64,000 bases of DNA from Bacillota bacterium (lineage in GTDB: Bacteria > Bacillota > Sulfobacillia > Sulfobacillales > JAIMBI01): NCBI GenBank assembly GCA_021846505.1, contig JAJZWV010000003.1:1-64000 (forward strand). Direction: 5' to 3'. The translations under genes were made by a program, and so were the position numbers. Below, piece by piece: positions 49,131 to 58,719 of this stretch. Each line of letters starts with the position of its first letter. The first letter of the stretch is position 1. Under the pieces are notes generated by a model. That model was not told where the DNA came from. It made no database searches and was given only the letters and a program-made list of their open reading frames with translations.

Positions 49131-49184
49131 CTGGGCCGATGCGGCATCTCATCAGGTCGGGCTGTGCCTCACGGATTGGGCAAG

Positions 49185-49200
49185 TGTGACCGGCCGCACG
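49185..49200. promoter_or_regulatory. Crp/Fnr-type operator-like site (degenerate)
   Basis: tGTGAccggccGCACg upstream of the DUF2892 gene. Confidence 0.4.
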
Positions 49201-49238
49201 GTGGGCCGCCCCGCCCGGCCGCTTGATCGGCTCAGGGG

Positions 49239-49643
49239 GTGCTTGCAGCAATGCCGCTTCAAAACGTAGGGGGCACAGATCGGGTGCTCCGCATGGCCGG
49301 TGCGGTGGTCCTGGCCGCACTGGCGATCGCGGGCGTCGGCGGCCCCGCTGTCCGCATCGTCATGGCCGTCGTGGCGGCCGTCCTGGGTGTCACCAGCCTG
49401 ACCGGCTTCTGCCTCGTGTATCAGATCACCCACTTCCGCACATTACATCGCGGGGGCGCTAAGTCTGCGGGGCTGCTGGGCCGGCAGCGTCGGGGCAGCC
49501 CACCGCCAGCTCTAGCGCCCGTGGGGGAGCGGAGGCATCCCGGCTCCCACCGCTGGCCGAAGGAGCGGCGGGCGAGGCCTGGGTGGCCGAGGTGCGGTCC
49601 ACCCTCCAACGCGGGGAGCGCCCGTGGCGGTCCCCAATCGTAG
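49239..49643 (+). CDS. DUF2892 (YgaP-type membrane) protein
   Basis: MPLQNVGGTDRVLRMAGAVVLAALAIAGVGGPAVRIVMAVVAAVLGVTSLTGFCLVYQITHFRT. Confidence 0.75.
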   Translation: MLAAMPLQNVGGTDRVLRMAGAVVLAALAIAGVGGPAVRIVMAVVAAVLGVTSLTGFCLVYQITHFRTLHRGGAKSAGLLGRQRRGSPPPALAPVGERRHPGSHRWPKERRARPGWPRCGPPSNAGSARGGPQS

Positions 49644-49740
49644 CAGCCATCGCAGTGCGCGGACCCCGAGTCGGCCATGCTAGCGACAAGCCCCGATTGG
49701 GCGGCGCTCCCGGACGGGAGCGGTCGTGAGGAGGAATCGC

Positions 49741-50202
49741 ATGACAGCCGCGAGCCCCATCGCCGACCAGATCGCCCGCCACCACGCCTCGATGGTGGCG
49801 ACGCTGAGCGAGCACACGAAAACCTTGGCCCGGACCCGCACACCCGAGGGGCAGCAGGGCGCCCTCACCCAATTGGTGCACTATGTGGACGCGGAGCTGC
49901 TTCCCCATGCGGAGGCGGAGGAGGGAACCCTCTACGCCCGCGGCCGCGAGCTGGTGGCGCTGGCGGTCTTGGTGGCCAGCATGACGGCCGAGCATCGCGT
50001 GCTGCGGCGGCTCCGCGAGGCATTGGAAGACCCGGCGCTCGATCCGGACGCCCGCGTGCTGGCGGCCGGAGCGCTCGCCGGGGTCTTTGAAGCGCATGCC
50101 GCCAAGGAGAACGAATTTCTGGTGCCCGGCCTCCTCGCCGCGCGCGTCGACGTGGGCGGCCTCTTGGGGTCAATGCGGGAGCAGCTGGCGGGGCGTGCGT
50201 GA
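49741..50202 (+). CDS. Hemerythrin HHE domain-containing protein
   Basis: IARHHASMV...LTQLVHYVDAELLPHAEAEEGTLY...MTAEHRVLRRL...FEAHAAKENEFLVPGL; Shine-Dalgarno gaggagg. Confidence 0.85.
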   Translation: MTAASPIADQIARHHASMVATLSEHTKTLARTRTPEGQQGALTQLVHYVDAELLPHAEAEEGTLYARGRELVALAVLVASMTAEHRVLRRLREALEDPALDPDARVLAAGALAGVFEAHAAKENEFLVPGLLAARVDVGGLLGSMREQLAGRA

Positions 50203-50344
50203 CCGCCCGGCCACGGGCGGTGCCGCACACGGCGCTCCCGCCGGTCGACCGCCCCCAAGCCGGACGCGATGCGCCCCGGATGCTCTCCAGGCCGGATCGG
50301 ACCTCGGCCCGTGAGCATCCGGCAGGGCAGCCAGTGGCGCGGTG

Positions 50345-50373
50345 CGAGGCCCCCTCAGGGGGCCTTTCGCTTT
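50345..50373 (+). terminator. Rho-independent terminator
   Basis: aggcccc-ctcag(g)-ggggcct hairpin followed by ttcgcttt, downstream of the hemerythrin gene. Confidence 0.6.
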
Positions 50374-50484
50374 GGCTGCCCCTGCCGGCCCCGGGAGGCA
50401 TGAGTAGCCACACTGGCTCGTACCTTGAGAAAGGCGTGCGCCGAGGGGCGGCCTCAGCCGCCCGGCCGAGAGGGGGACTGGCGC

Positions 50485-51057
50485 ATGGGCCAACTGATGC
50501 AGGCGCTGGTGCGCCTGGGAGCCGCCGCCCTGCCCCCCACCATCCATCCCATGGTGGTGCACTTTCCCATCGCACTGCTGTATCTGGCGGCTGGCGCCCA
50601 AGGGATGGCGCTCGTGACGCGCTCGGCTCAGCACGACCGCTTCTGGGACCGGGCCGCGCTGTGGCTGCTCACACTGGCGGGGGCCGCCATTGCCGTCGCC
50701 GCTGCCGCTGGCGTCATTTCCGCCGAGAGCGTGCATTTGACTCCGGACACCCGGGCCCTGCTGGACGCCCATCAGCGGGACGCGGTGCTGACGGGACTGC
50801 TGGCACTGGCGTCCTGGGTCCTGCAAGTGTCCGCGCGCTTTCCGGCCGCTGGCCGCAGCTGGCCCGACACCTGGTCTCTCTTGGGCACGGGCCGCGGGCG
50901 CGTGACGGGGGCCGCGTGCATCGCCGGCGTGGCCGCAGCTGTCATGGTCAGCATCACCGGCACGCTGGGTGGTAGCATGGTGTACCGGCACTGCCTGGGC
51001 ATCCCGACGCGCACGTGCCAGACTGCGGCGCCGCCCACCAGGGCGGCCCCGCCCTGA
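50485..51057 (+). CDS. DUF2231 membrane protein
   Basis: LPPTIHPMVVHFPIALLYLAAGAQ...; four hydrophobic segments. Confidence 0.8.
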   Translation: MGQLMQALVRLGAAALPPTIHPMVVHFPIALLYLAAGAQGMALVTRSAQHDRFWDRAALWLLTLAGAAIAVAAAAGVISAESVHLTPDTRALLDAHQRDAVLTGLLALASWVLQVSARFPAAGRSWPDTWSLLGTGRGRVTGAACIAGVAAAVMVSITGTLGGSMVYRHCLGIPTRTCQTAAPPTRAAPP

Positions 51058-51071
51058 GGTGGCACGGAGAC

Positions 51072-53360
51072 ATGGCTAAGAGGGCACCCTCACTCCGGCG
51101 GCGGCACTTGCCCGGATTCCGGCGCACCCGCGCGCTCCTGCGCCTGCTGGGCCGTTCGGCACCGATCCCCGGCGTGCCCCCCGTGGCGGCCTTTTCCGGG
51201 CTTGGCCAGCCGGTGTCGGTGGCCTGGGATGCCCGGGACGTCCCGCGCCTCACGGGTGATTCGGCGGCCGACGTGCTGTTTGCGGAGGGCTACCTCCATG
51301 GCCGCGAGCGCGCGTTCCAAATGGACGTGGCCCGGCGGGCGGCCTATGGGCGCCTGGCGGAGCTGTTGGGTCCCGGCGGACTCCCCTTCGACCGCTTCAC
51401 CCGCCGCCTGGGCCTCGCGGCGATTGCGCAGGCCACGCCTGCGAGCTGGCCTGCGCCGGTGCAGCGCCTGGTTCAAGCCTATGTGGGTGGGGTCAACGCG
51501 GCCTTCGCGACGCTGCCGGCACCGACCGAGCATCGGCTGCTGAAGGTGGCGCTGGAGCCCTGGACGGCCGCCGACACCGCCAGCGTCGCCTTTCAGCTGG
51601 GCTGGCTCCTGAATGACACCTGGCAGGCGAAGTGGGCCCGGCACCGCTTGGCCGACCGGCCTCAGGTGTGGGACTGGCTGTATCCGGCCGACTTTCCACC
51701 GGCCCGCGCCGTGATTGTGCCTGGCACCGGCTCCGCCCGCTCCGCCGGCACCGCCGGCATCGGGTCCAACAACTGGGTCGCGGCCGGCCGCCACACGGCG
51801 TCCGGCCACCCTTTGCTGGCCAACGACCCGCACCTGCCCCCACAGCTGCCCTCGGTATGGTATCAGGTGCACCTGGACGCCCCGGACCTGGCCGTTTGGG
51901 GGGTGAGCCTCGCGGGCGTGCCCGGCGTCGTGATTGGCCAGAATCCCTATCTGGCCTGGGGCGTCACCAACGTCAACCCCGACGTGCAGGATTTATATCG
52001 GGTGGTGCTGGATCCCGACGGCCACCACTACCAGGTCGATGGGGTGCGGCACGAGCTCGGCCGGCGCCAGGAGACCATCACCGTCCGGGGGGCTGCCCCC
52101 GAGTCCCTCACCTGCCGCGACACTGTATGGGGGCCGGTGGTCGCCGAGGACGAAGCCGGCAGCCCGGTCTCGCTGGCGTGGACCGGGCTCGCGCCGTCGC
52201 CTCTGGCCGGCGCTATCCTGAATCTAAACCAAGCCCGCGGCTGGGACAGCTTCAACGCCGCCCTGGCGGATTGGTGGGCGCCGGCGCAGAACTTCGTGTA
52301 TGCGGATAAGGACGGCCACATTGGGTACGTGATGGCGGGGCGCATCCCGGTCCGCGCCGCGGCGGCGGAATCCCTCGCGGATGGCAACTCGCAGCGGCAC
52401 GCCTGGACTGGATTCATCCCCTGGGCGAATGGGCCGCGGGTGCTGGACCCGCCCAGTGGCTTCATCGTGACCGCCAACAATCCCGTGGTGGGAAAAGACG
52501 CCGCCACGCCCATTCCCGGCCGATACAGCCAGGGCGACCGCGCCGCGCGCATTCAGCGCCTGTTGGAGGCGACCGGGCCCCACACCCCTGAGACGTTTGC
52601 CGCCATTCAGCGGGACGTGCACTCGGACCCGCTGGCGGCGCTGGCCCAGCGGCTGTTGGCGCACCCCGCCCTGCCGGCGCGGGCTGCGTCCCTGCTGGCC
52701 TCGTTTGATGGCAGCACGGCGCCAGACCAGGCGGCTCCCACACTCTTGTATCTATTTTGCCTGGCCGCCCTGCCGCCAGTGGTCCGAGAGGGATTGGACC
52801 GGCCCTTCTTTGCCGACATCCCCCTCGGCCCGCCCGGATCGCATCCGTTTCCCGAGCGGATGTGGGATCTGCTGGGCGACCGGCTGCCCACGCTGACGCT
52901 GCATCACTGGGATCGGGTGGACATCCGCACCGCCCTGCAGGAGGCACTCGCCGAAGGGGCGCGGGCCTTTGGCCCCGACCTGCACGAGTGGACCTGGGGC
53001 CGCGCGCGCCGGGCGCGCGGCGCCCATCCCTTGGGGACCGTGCCGCGGCTCGCGCCGGCGTTTCTCCGGCCCGCGCTCGATCTCGGGGGAGACACTACCA
53101 CGCCGCTGCAGTCGGTGATGAGCTTGGCGCCCGGGCCGTGGCCCCGCCCGGTGCGCATTATGCCCAGCTATCGGCAAATCGTGGACCCGGCAGACCCCGC
53201 CGCGGCCTGGGGCGTCCTGGCGGCCGGGCAGAGCGGGCACCCGCTGTCGCCCCATTATGACGACATGACCGCGGCGTTCCGGGCGGGCACCCTCTGGCCC
53301 ATGGGCCCCGGCATGGCCACGGCCAGCGGCTTCACCCTGTCGCCGCTGGACGCTCCCTGA
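51072..53360 (+). CDS. Penicillin acylase family protein (Ntn hydrolase)
   Basis: VPRLTGDSAADVLFAEGYLHGRERAFQMDVARRAAYGRLAELLG; GIGSNNWVAAGRHTASGHPLLANDPHLPPQLPSVWYQVHL. Confidence 0.93.
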   Translation: MAKRAPSLRRRHLPGFRRTRALLRLLGRSAPIPGVPPVAAFSGLGQPVSVAWDARDVPRLTGDSAADVLFAEGYLHGRERAFQMDVARRAAYGRLAELLGPGGLPFDRFTRRLGLAAIAQATPASWPAPVQRLVQAYVGGVNAAFATLPAPTEHRLLKVALEPWTAADTASVAFQLGWLLNDTWQAKWARHRLADRPQVWDWLYPADFPPARAVIVPGTGSARSAGTAGIGSNNWVAAGRHTASGHPLLANDPHLPPQLPSVWYQVHLDAPDLAVWGVSLAGVPGVVIGQNPYLAWGVTNVNPDVQDLYRVVLDPDGHHYQVDGVRHELGRRQETITVRGAAPESLTCRDTVWGPVVAEDEAGSPVSLAWTGLAPSPLAGAILNLNQARGWDSFNAALADWWAPAQNFVYADKDGHIGYVMAGRIPVRAAAAESLADGNSQRHAWTGFIPWANGPRVLDPPSGFIVTANNPVVGKDAATPIPGRYSQGDRAARIQRLLEATGPHTPETFAAIQRDVHSDPLAALAQRLLAHPALPARAASLLASFDGSTAPDQAAPTLLYLFCLAALPPVVREGLDRPFFADIPLGPPGSHPFPERMWDLLGDRLPTLTLHHWDRVDIRTALQEALAEGARAFGPDLHEWTWGRARRARGAHPLGTVPRLAPAFLRPALDLGGDTTTPLQSVMSLAPGPWPRPVRIMPSYRQIVDPADPAAAWGVLAAGQSGHPLSPHYDDMTAAFRAGTLWPMGPGMATASGFTLSPLDAP

Positions 53361-53413
53361 GGATCCGGTCCCCACCTTGAGGAGGGTGCGGCAGCCTCCG
53401 CGATGCGCCCGGC

Positions 53414-54151
53414 CTATAGAGGGAGAGGGGACGTGTGGCCGCTGCGGCCGAAGCCTTCAGCGTCCACGCCTGCCTCAGCCAGCGCGGCCAGCGCCTCGGC
53501 ATCCACAATCCGAACGTGCCGATAGGCGCCGTCCACCCATCCCCGATGGTGGAAGTCAGACAGCACCCGGCTCACCGTTTCGCGGGTGGTGCCTACCATG
53601 TGCGCCAAGTCCTCATGCGTGAGCGCCACATCGGGTCCCTGGCGGGCCATGAGGGTCGAGAGAATGACCGCGAGCTGGACGGCCACGGGGCGCCCCCGCG
53701 TGTCGCTCACCAGCTCTTGGATATACCGCAGGCGCTGGGCCAGCATGCGGCTCACCGCTTCCGCAAAGGCGGGCACCGTGCGGTGGAGGCGGAGGAAGCG
53801 CTCCCGCTCCACCCAAAACAGGCGGGTGTGCGGATCCAGCGTGCGGGCCGCGGAGGGGTAGCCCGACCCATCCCAAATCCCCGCGATGCCCACGATGTCG
53901 CCCGGCTGCCACACGCCGGTCGTGTGGATGACGCTGTCCGGTCCGGTGCGCTCGATGGCGGTACGCCCCTCGAGGATGACCCACAGGCCGGTGGTGGGCT
54001 CGCCCTGCTGAAATACCCACTCGCCGAGGCGATAGGTGCGCATGACACCGCTTTCGGCCAGGAGCGGTGCAGGCACCCCCGAAAACAGCGGCAGGCTCTC
54101 AGGCTTAATAGCGGCCGGCGGCGTCATCGGCGCGTGCTGTGCTTTGTCCAT
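53414..54151 (-). CDS. Crp/Fnr family transcriptional regulator without FNR-type cysteines
   Basis: cNMP-binding fold GEWVFQQGEPTTGLWVILEGRTAIE...GDIVGIAGIW; HTH THEDLAHMVGTTRETVSRVLSDFHHRGWV. Confidence 0.92.
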   Translation of the reverse strand: MDKAQHAPMTPPAAIKPESLPLFSGVPAPLLAESGVMRTYRLGEWVFQQGEPTTGLWVILEGRTAIERTGPDSVIHTTGVWQPGDIVGIAGIWDGSGYPSAARTLDPHTRLFWVERERFLRLHRTVPAFAEAVSRMLAQRLRYIQELVSDTRGRPVAVQLAVILSTLMARQGPDVALTHEDLAHMVGTTRETVSRVLSDFHHRGWVDGAYRHVRIVDAEALAALAEAGVDAEGFGRSGHTSPLPL

Positions 54152-54180
54152 AGCGCCAGTGTAGCGCGTGCGGGCGCCAT

Positions 54181-54196
54181 CGTGATCGTCCGCACG
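54181..54196. promoter_or_regulatory. Crp/Fnr-type operator-like site (degenerate)
   Basis: cGTGAtcgtccGCACg, 30 bp upstream of the Crp/Fnr start codon. Confidence 0.4.
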
Positions 54197-54285
54197 GCAA
54201 GGCCTGACCACCGTGGCATGATGGGGGCCGGCGCCGGTCAGGCGCGCAGCGGTCTAATGGCCCGATGGGGGACAAGGAGTGAGCG

Positions 54286-54605
54286 TATGGCGCTGGACGT
54301 GAATGGCCGCCTCCAAGTGGCGCGGCTGGACAGCGTCCCCGATGGCGGGGGCCGGGCGGTAACGGTCAGTGGCCGCGACGTGGCGCAGTGGCGCCGCGGC
54401 CAGGCAGTCTTTGCAACGGATGATGTCTGCTCGCACATGCAGGCGGAATTGGCCGCGGGCACCGCGAACGGGTTCGCCATCACCTGCCCGCGGCATGGCC
54501 GGCAGTTCGCTATAAGGACGGGGGCGGCCATCAAGATGCCCCATTGCGGTGTTTGCGGTCACCGTGCTCGACGGGCGCGTGTACATCGATCCATCAGTGC
54601 TGTGA
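54286..54605 (+). pseudogene. Rieske [2Fe-2S] ferredoxin-like protein with a 1-nt frameshift
   Basis: FATDDVCSHMQAELAAGTANGFAITCPRHGRQFAIRTGAAIKMP then, after one extra C in CCCC near 54540, IAVFAVTVLDGRVYIDPSVL*. Confidence 0.8.
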
Positions 54606-54659
54606 CGCCACCGGCCGGGGCACCAGCGGCGCCACACGGCCTCAGTGAAGGACCCTTGA

Positions 54660-54900
54660 GGATGGCCGTCGCCAACACCAGGTCCCCACACACTTGCCCC
54701 ACTCGCTGAAGCCTTTGTTGGACGTGAGCGCCAGGCTGCCGGTTTCGTACCGCGCGCTGACCGCGCGGAAGAACCGGTGCGCCTCCAGCCGGTCGAGCGC
54801 CAGCTAGCCCACTTCATCGATGCAGAGGACCTTCGGCCGTGTGTACACCGCCTCGGCCCACCGGCCCACTTCGCCGAGGTGAAGCCGAGCACCCAAGTCG
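54660..54900 (-). pseudogene. IS21-family IstB ATPase remnant with in-frame TAG
   Basis: LGEVGRWAEAVYTRPKVLCIDEVG*LALDRLEAHRFFRAVSARYETGSLALTSNKGFSEWG. Confidence 0.8.
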
Positions 54901-55019
54901 TCCCGCGCCGGGGTCATGACGGCATCACCGCCGCGCAGTGCTCTAAGGACCGCGCCGCGACGTCGGGTGCGGCCAAGACCGCCCGCCTCGGGCCCGGGGT
55001 GGGGCGGGCCCGTCCCCGG

Positions 55020-55994
55020 TCACCACGGCGACGGGCTGGCCGACGTGGGCCGGCGGCACCCGCCAGGCGTGGCCGTCCGCCTGCCCCAAGCCGTCTGCGC
55101 CCACTTGCCGGTGCCGCTGTTCCCTGTAGGCGTACGGGTGGCCGGGGCGCCACGGCGCCAGCGCCGGTGTGTCTGCTGCCCGCCGGCTGGCGGGCGTGGC
55201 GTGGCGTGGATCCGCTCGTCCGCGCCCGTGGCCACCCCGTGGGCCCCCGGGCGATTCCAGGCGCGGTCGTCCACCACCGTGCGCACGCGGGGCCAGAAGT
55301 TCCCGCGCAGATACCAAATGGGGCGCTCCGCCTGGCCCTCGGCATGGGTGTCATACGCTTGCGCGGCGTTCGGCACGAATCCCGGGAAGCGGGCGCAGGC
55401 GAGAAAGCGGGGAGGCCCGGGGCGGCCCATCCCCCGCAGACGGGCCCACGCCATGGGGCGCCTGTGGTCCGGCGCCATTGGGGAGTGTACGCCTGGTGCT
55501 TGCAGCACCGGCGACGATGACCCGGGGGCGCCATGCACTCCCTCGTCTCCGCACCCCTCGCCGCCAAAACCGTAGGGCCAGCGAGCCGCGGTCCAGCCGC
55601 CGTGGCCCCTTTCCAGGCCGATCCCGACGGCGCACAGGTCCAGCGCCACGGCGTGCCCCCTCCTCGGGGCCTTGATACGACGTTCCCGCCTCAGAGGTGG
55701 GCTCACCCCGCGGTGGGCGTGACCGGGCGCCCGCATCATCTCGTCAAGGCGCCGCCGGACTGCCGGCCTTGGTGGCAGAGGCTCCGGCGACGAGGCGGTG
55801 GCGCCCCACGCCTCGGCCAGCCCCTGGCCACATCTGCCAGCCGGTTTACACCAGCGTAGGCGGCCATCACCGGCCGGGACCGCCTCAGCAGATCCGGGTA
55901 CCCCTAGCTTTCGCGCCTCGCGCCGAAGGTCGCGCCCCCAAGAGACCCGGCGCAGCGCCTCGGCTAGGTCCACCCGCCGCCCTCTTCGTGCCAT
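55020..55994 (-). mobile_element. Decayed IS21-family IstA transposase region
   Basis: FVPNAAQAYDTHAEGQAERPIWYLRGNFWPRVRTVVDDRAWNRPGA resembles the IstA C-terminal catalytic region (...tKGKVERpirYvrenFwpr). Confidence 0.7.
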
Positions 55995-56005
55995 ACTGGC
56001 GCTAG

Positions 56006-56404
56006 ATGGCCAAGAAGGAGGACGAGCTTCCGATGGCTCATGACCTCATCACCGCGCGCCTGCGCGAACTGCCCCGGGGCGGCCGCTATCGGGTGCTGGT
56101 GGATCGGCTGTGGCCCCGGGGCGTCCGCCGGGACGCGGAGCTTTGGGAGGAGTGGCTGAAGGACGTGGCTCCCAGTGCGGGCCTGCGCCAGTGGTACGGC
56201 CATGACGTCGAGCGCCATGGCCGGTTCGCAGCGCGCTACCGCGAGGAGCTGGACGCCGCCCGGGGCGATCCGCCCTTGGCCCGCCTGGCGGAGCTGGCGG
56301 CCATGAGGCCGGTCGCACTGCTGACGGCCACTCACCGCCTCGAGGACAGCCATGTGCCGATATTGGCGCAGTTTGTGCGCGAGCGGCTGTCCTCTCCCGG
56401 GTAG
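56006..56404 (+). CDS. DUF488 family protein
   Basis: YRVLVDRLWPRGVRRDAELWEEWLKDVAPSAGLRQWYGHD...RYREEL. Confidence 0.92.
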   Translation: MAKKEDELPMAHDLITARLRELPRGGRYRVLVDRLWPRGVRRDAELWEEWLKDVAPSAGLRQWYGHDVERHGRFAARYREELDAARGDPPLARLAELAAMRPVALLTATHRLEDSHVPILAQFVRERLSSPG

Positions 56405-56415
56405 GCGGGCCCGCG

Positions 56416-56973
56416 CTACGCGCGGCCCAAATACTGGCCGGTGCGCGTATCTACCATAATGCGGTCGCCGGTTTCAATGAAGAGCGGCACCTTGACGACG
56501 GCGCCGGTCTCGGTGGTGGCGGGCTTGTTGCCCCCGCTGGCGGTGTCGCCGCGCAGTCCGGGGTCGGTTTCGGTGACCTCCAGCTCCACGGAGTTGGGCA
56601 GCTCCACCGAAATCGGGGCTGCTCGATACAGCACGATATAGCACGTCATGTTTTCCTTGAGGTACTTGACGCCATCGCCCACCTGCTCCGCCGACACTCC
56701 GAGCTGCTCGAACGACTCAGTGTCCATAAACGTGTACTCGCCGCCGCTCTCGTACAAATACTGCATCTCCCGCCGCTCCACCTTGGCCGCCGACACTCGC
56801 TCCCCCGCGTTGAAGGTCCGCTCCACGGTGCTGCCGGTCAAAAGGTTCTTCATTTTGGTGCGCACAAAGGCTGACCCCTTGCCGGGCTTCACATGCTGGA
56901 ACTCAATCACCTGCCACACCTGTCCGTCGTACTCGATCGTGACCCCGTTGCGAAAGTCGTTGCTGGATATCAT
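56416..56973 (-). CDS. efp: Translation elongation factor P
   Basis: [58 protein letters not shown]. Confidence 0.98.
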   Translation of the reverse strand: MISSNDFRNGVTIEYDGQVWQVIEFQHVKPGKGSAFVRTKMKNLLTGSTVERTFNAGERVSAAKVERREMQYLYESGGEYTFMDTESFEQLGVSAEQVGDGVKYLKENMTCYIVLYRAAPISVELPNSVELEVTETDPGLRGDTASGGNKPATTETGAVVKVPLFIETGDRIMVDTRTGQYLGRA

Positions 56974-57454
56974 GGCTGTCCGCCCCCTTGCAAATTTTGC
57001 CCCGCTTGGCTGGCCCAGGCCCCGCCCTGGAGGCGCGCATACAGCGCTTCCAGCGCCAGCTGATAGCCGATGGCCCCGAGTCCCGTGATTTGGCCCACCG
57101 TGGCGGCCGCCAGCACCATCCGATGCCGAAAGGGCTCCCGCTGAAACACGTTGGTCAGGTGCACCTCCACCACCGGGTACGGCAGCGCGGCAATGCAGTC
57201 GCGCAGCGCCCAGCCATAGTGCGCCAGGGCGCCGGGGTTCAGCACCGCCCCATCCAGCCGCCCAACCCCGGCCTCAAAAAAGTCGATGAGCGCCCCTTCG
57301 CCATTGGCCTGAAACGCTTCGATGGCCACGCCGCGCTCGCGGCCCCACTCCACCGCGGCCGCCTCAATTTCGGCCAGCGTCGCCGTGCCGTACAGGGCGG
57401 GCTCGCGCTGGCCCAGCCGCCCCAGATTGGGGCCATTGGCCAGTCCGAGCCGCG

Positions 57455-57458
<4 letters not shown>
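56970..57458 (-). CDS. aroQ: 3-dehydroquinate dehydratase, type II
   Basis: [17 protein letters not shown]..., [52 protein letters not shown]. Confidence 0.93.
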
Positions 57459-58693
<1,235 letters not shown>

Positions 58694-58719
58694 GGATTGC
58701 TCCTTTCTCTCCCGCCCCG

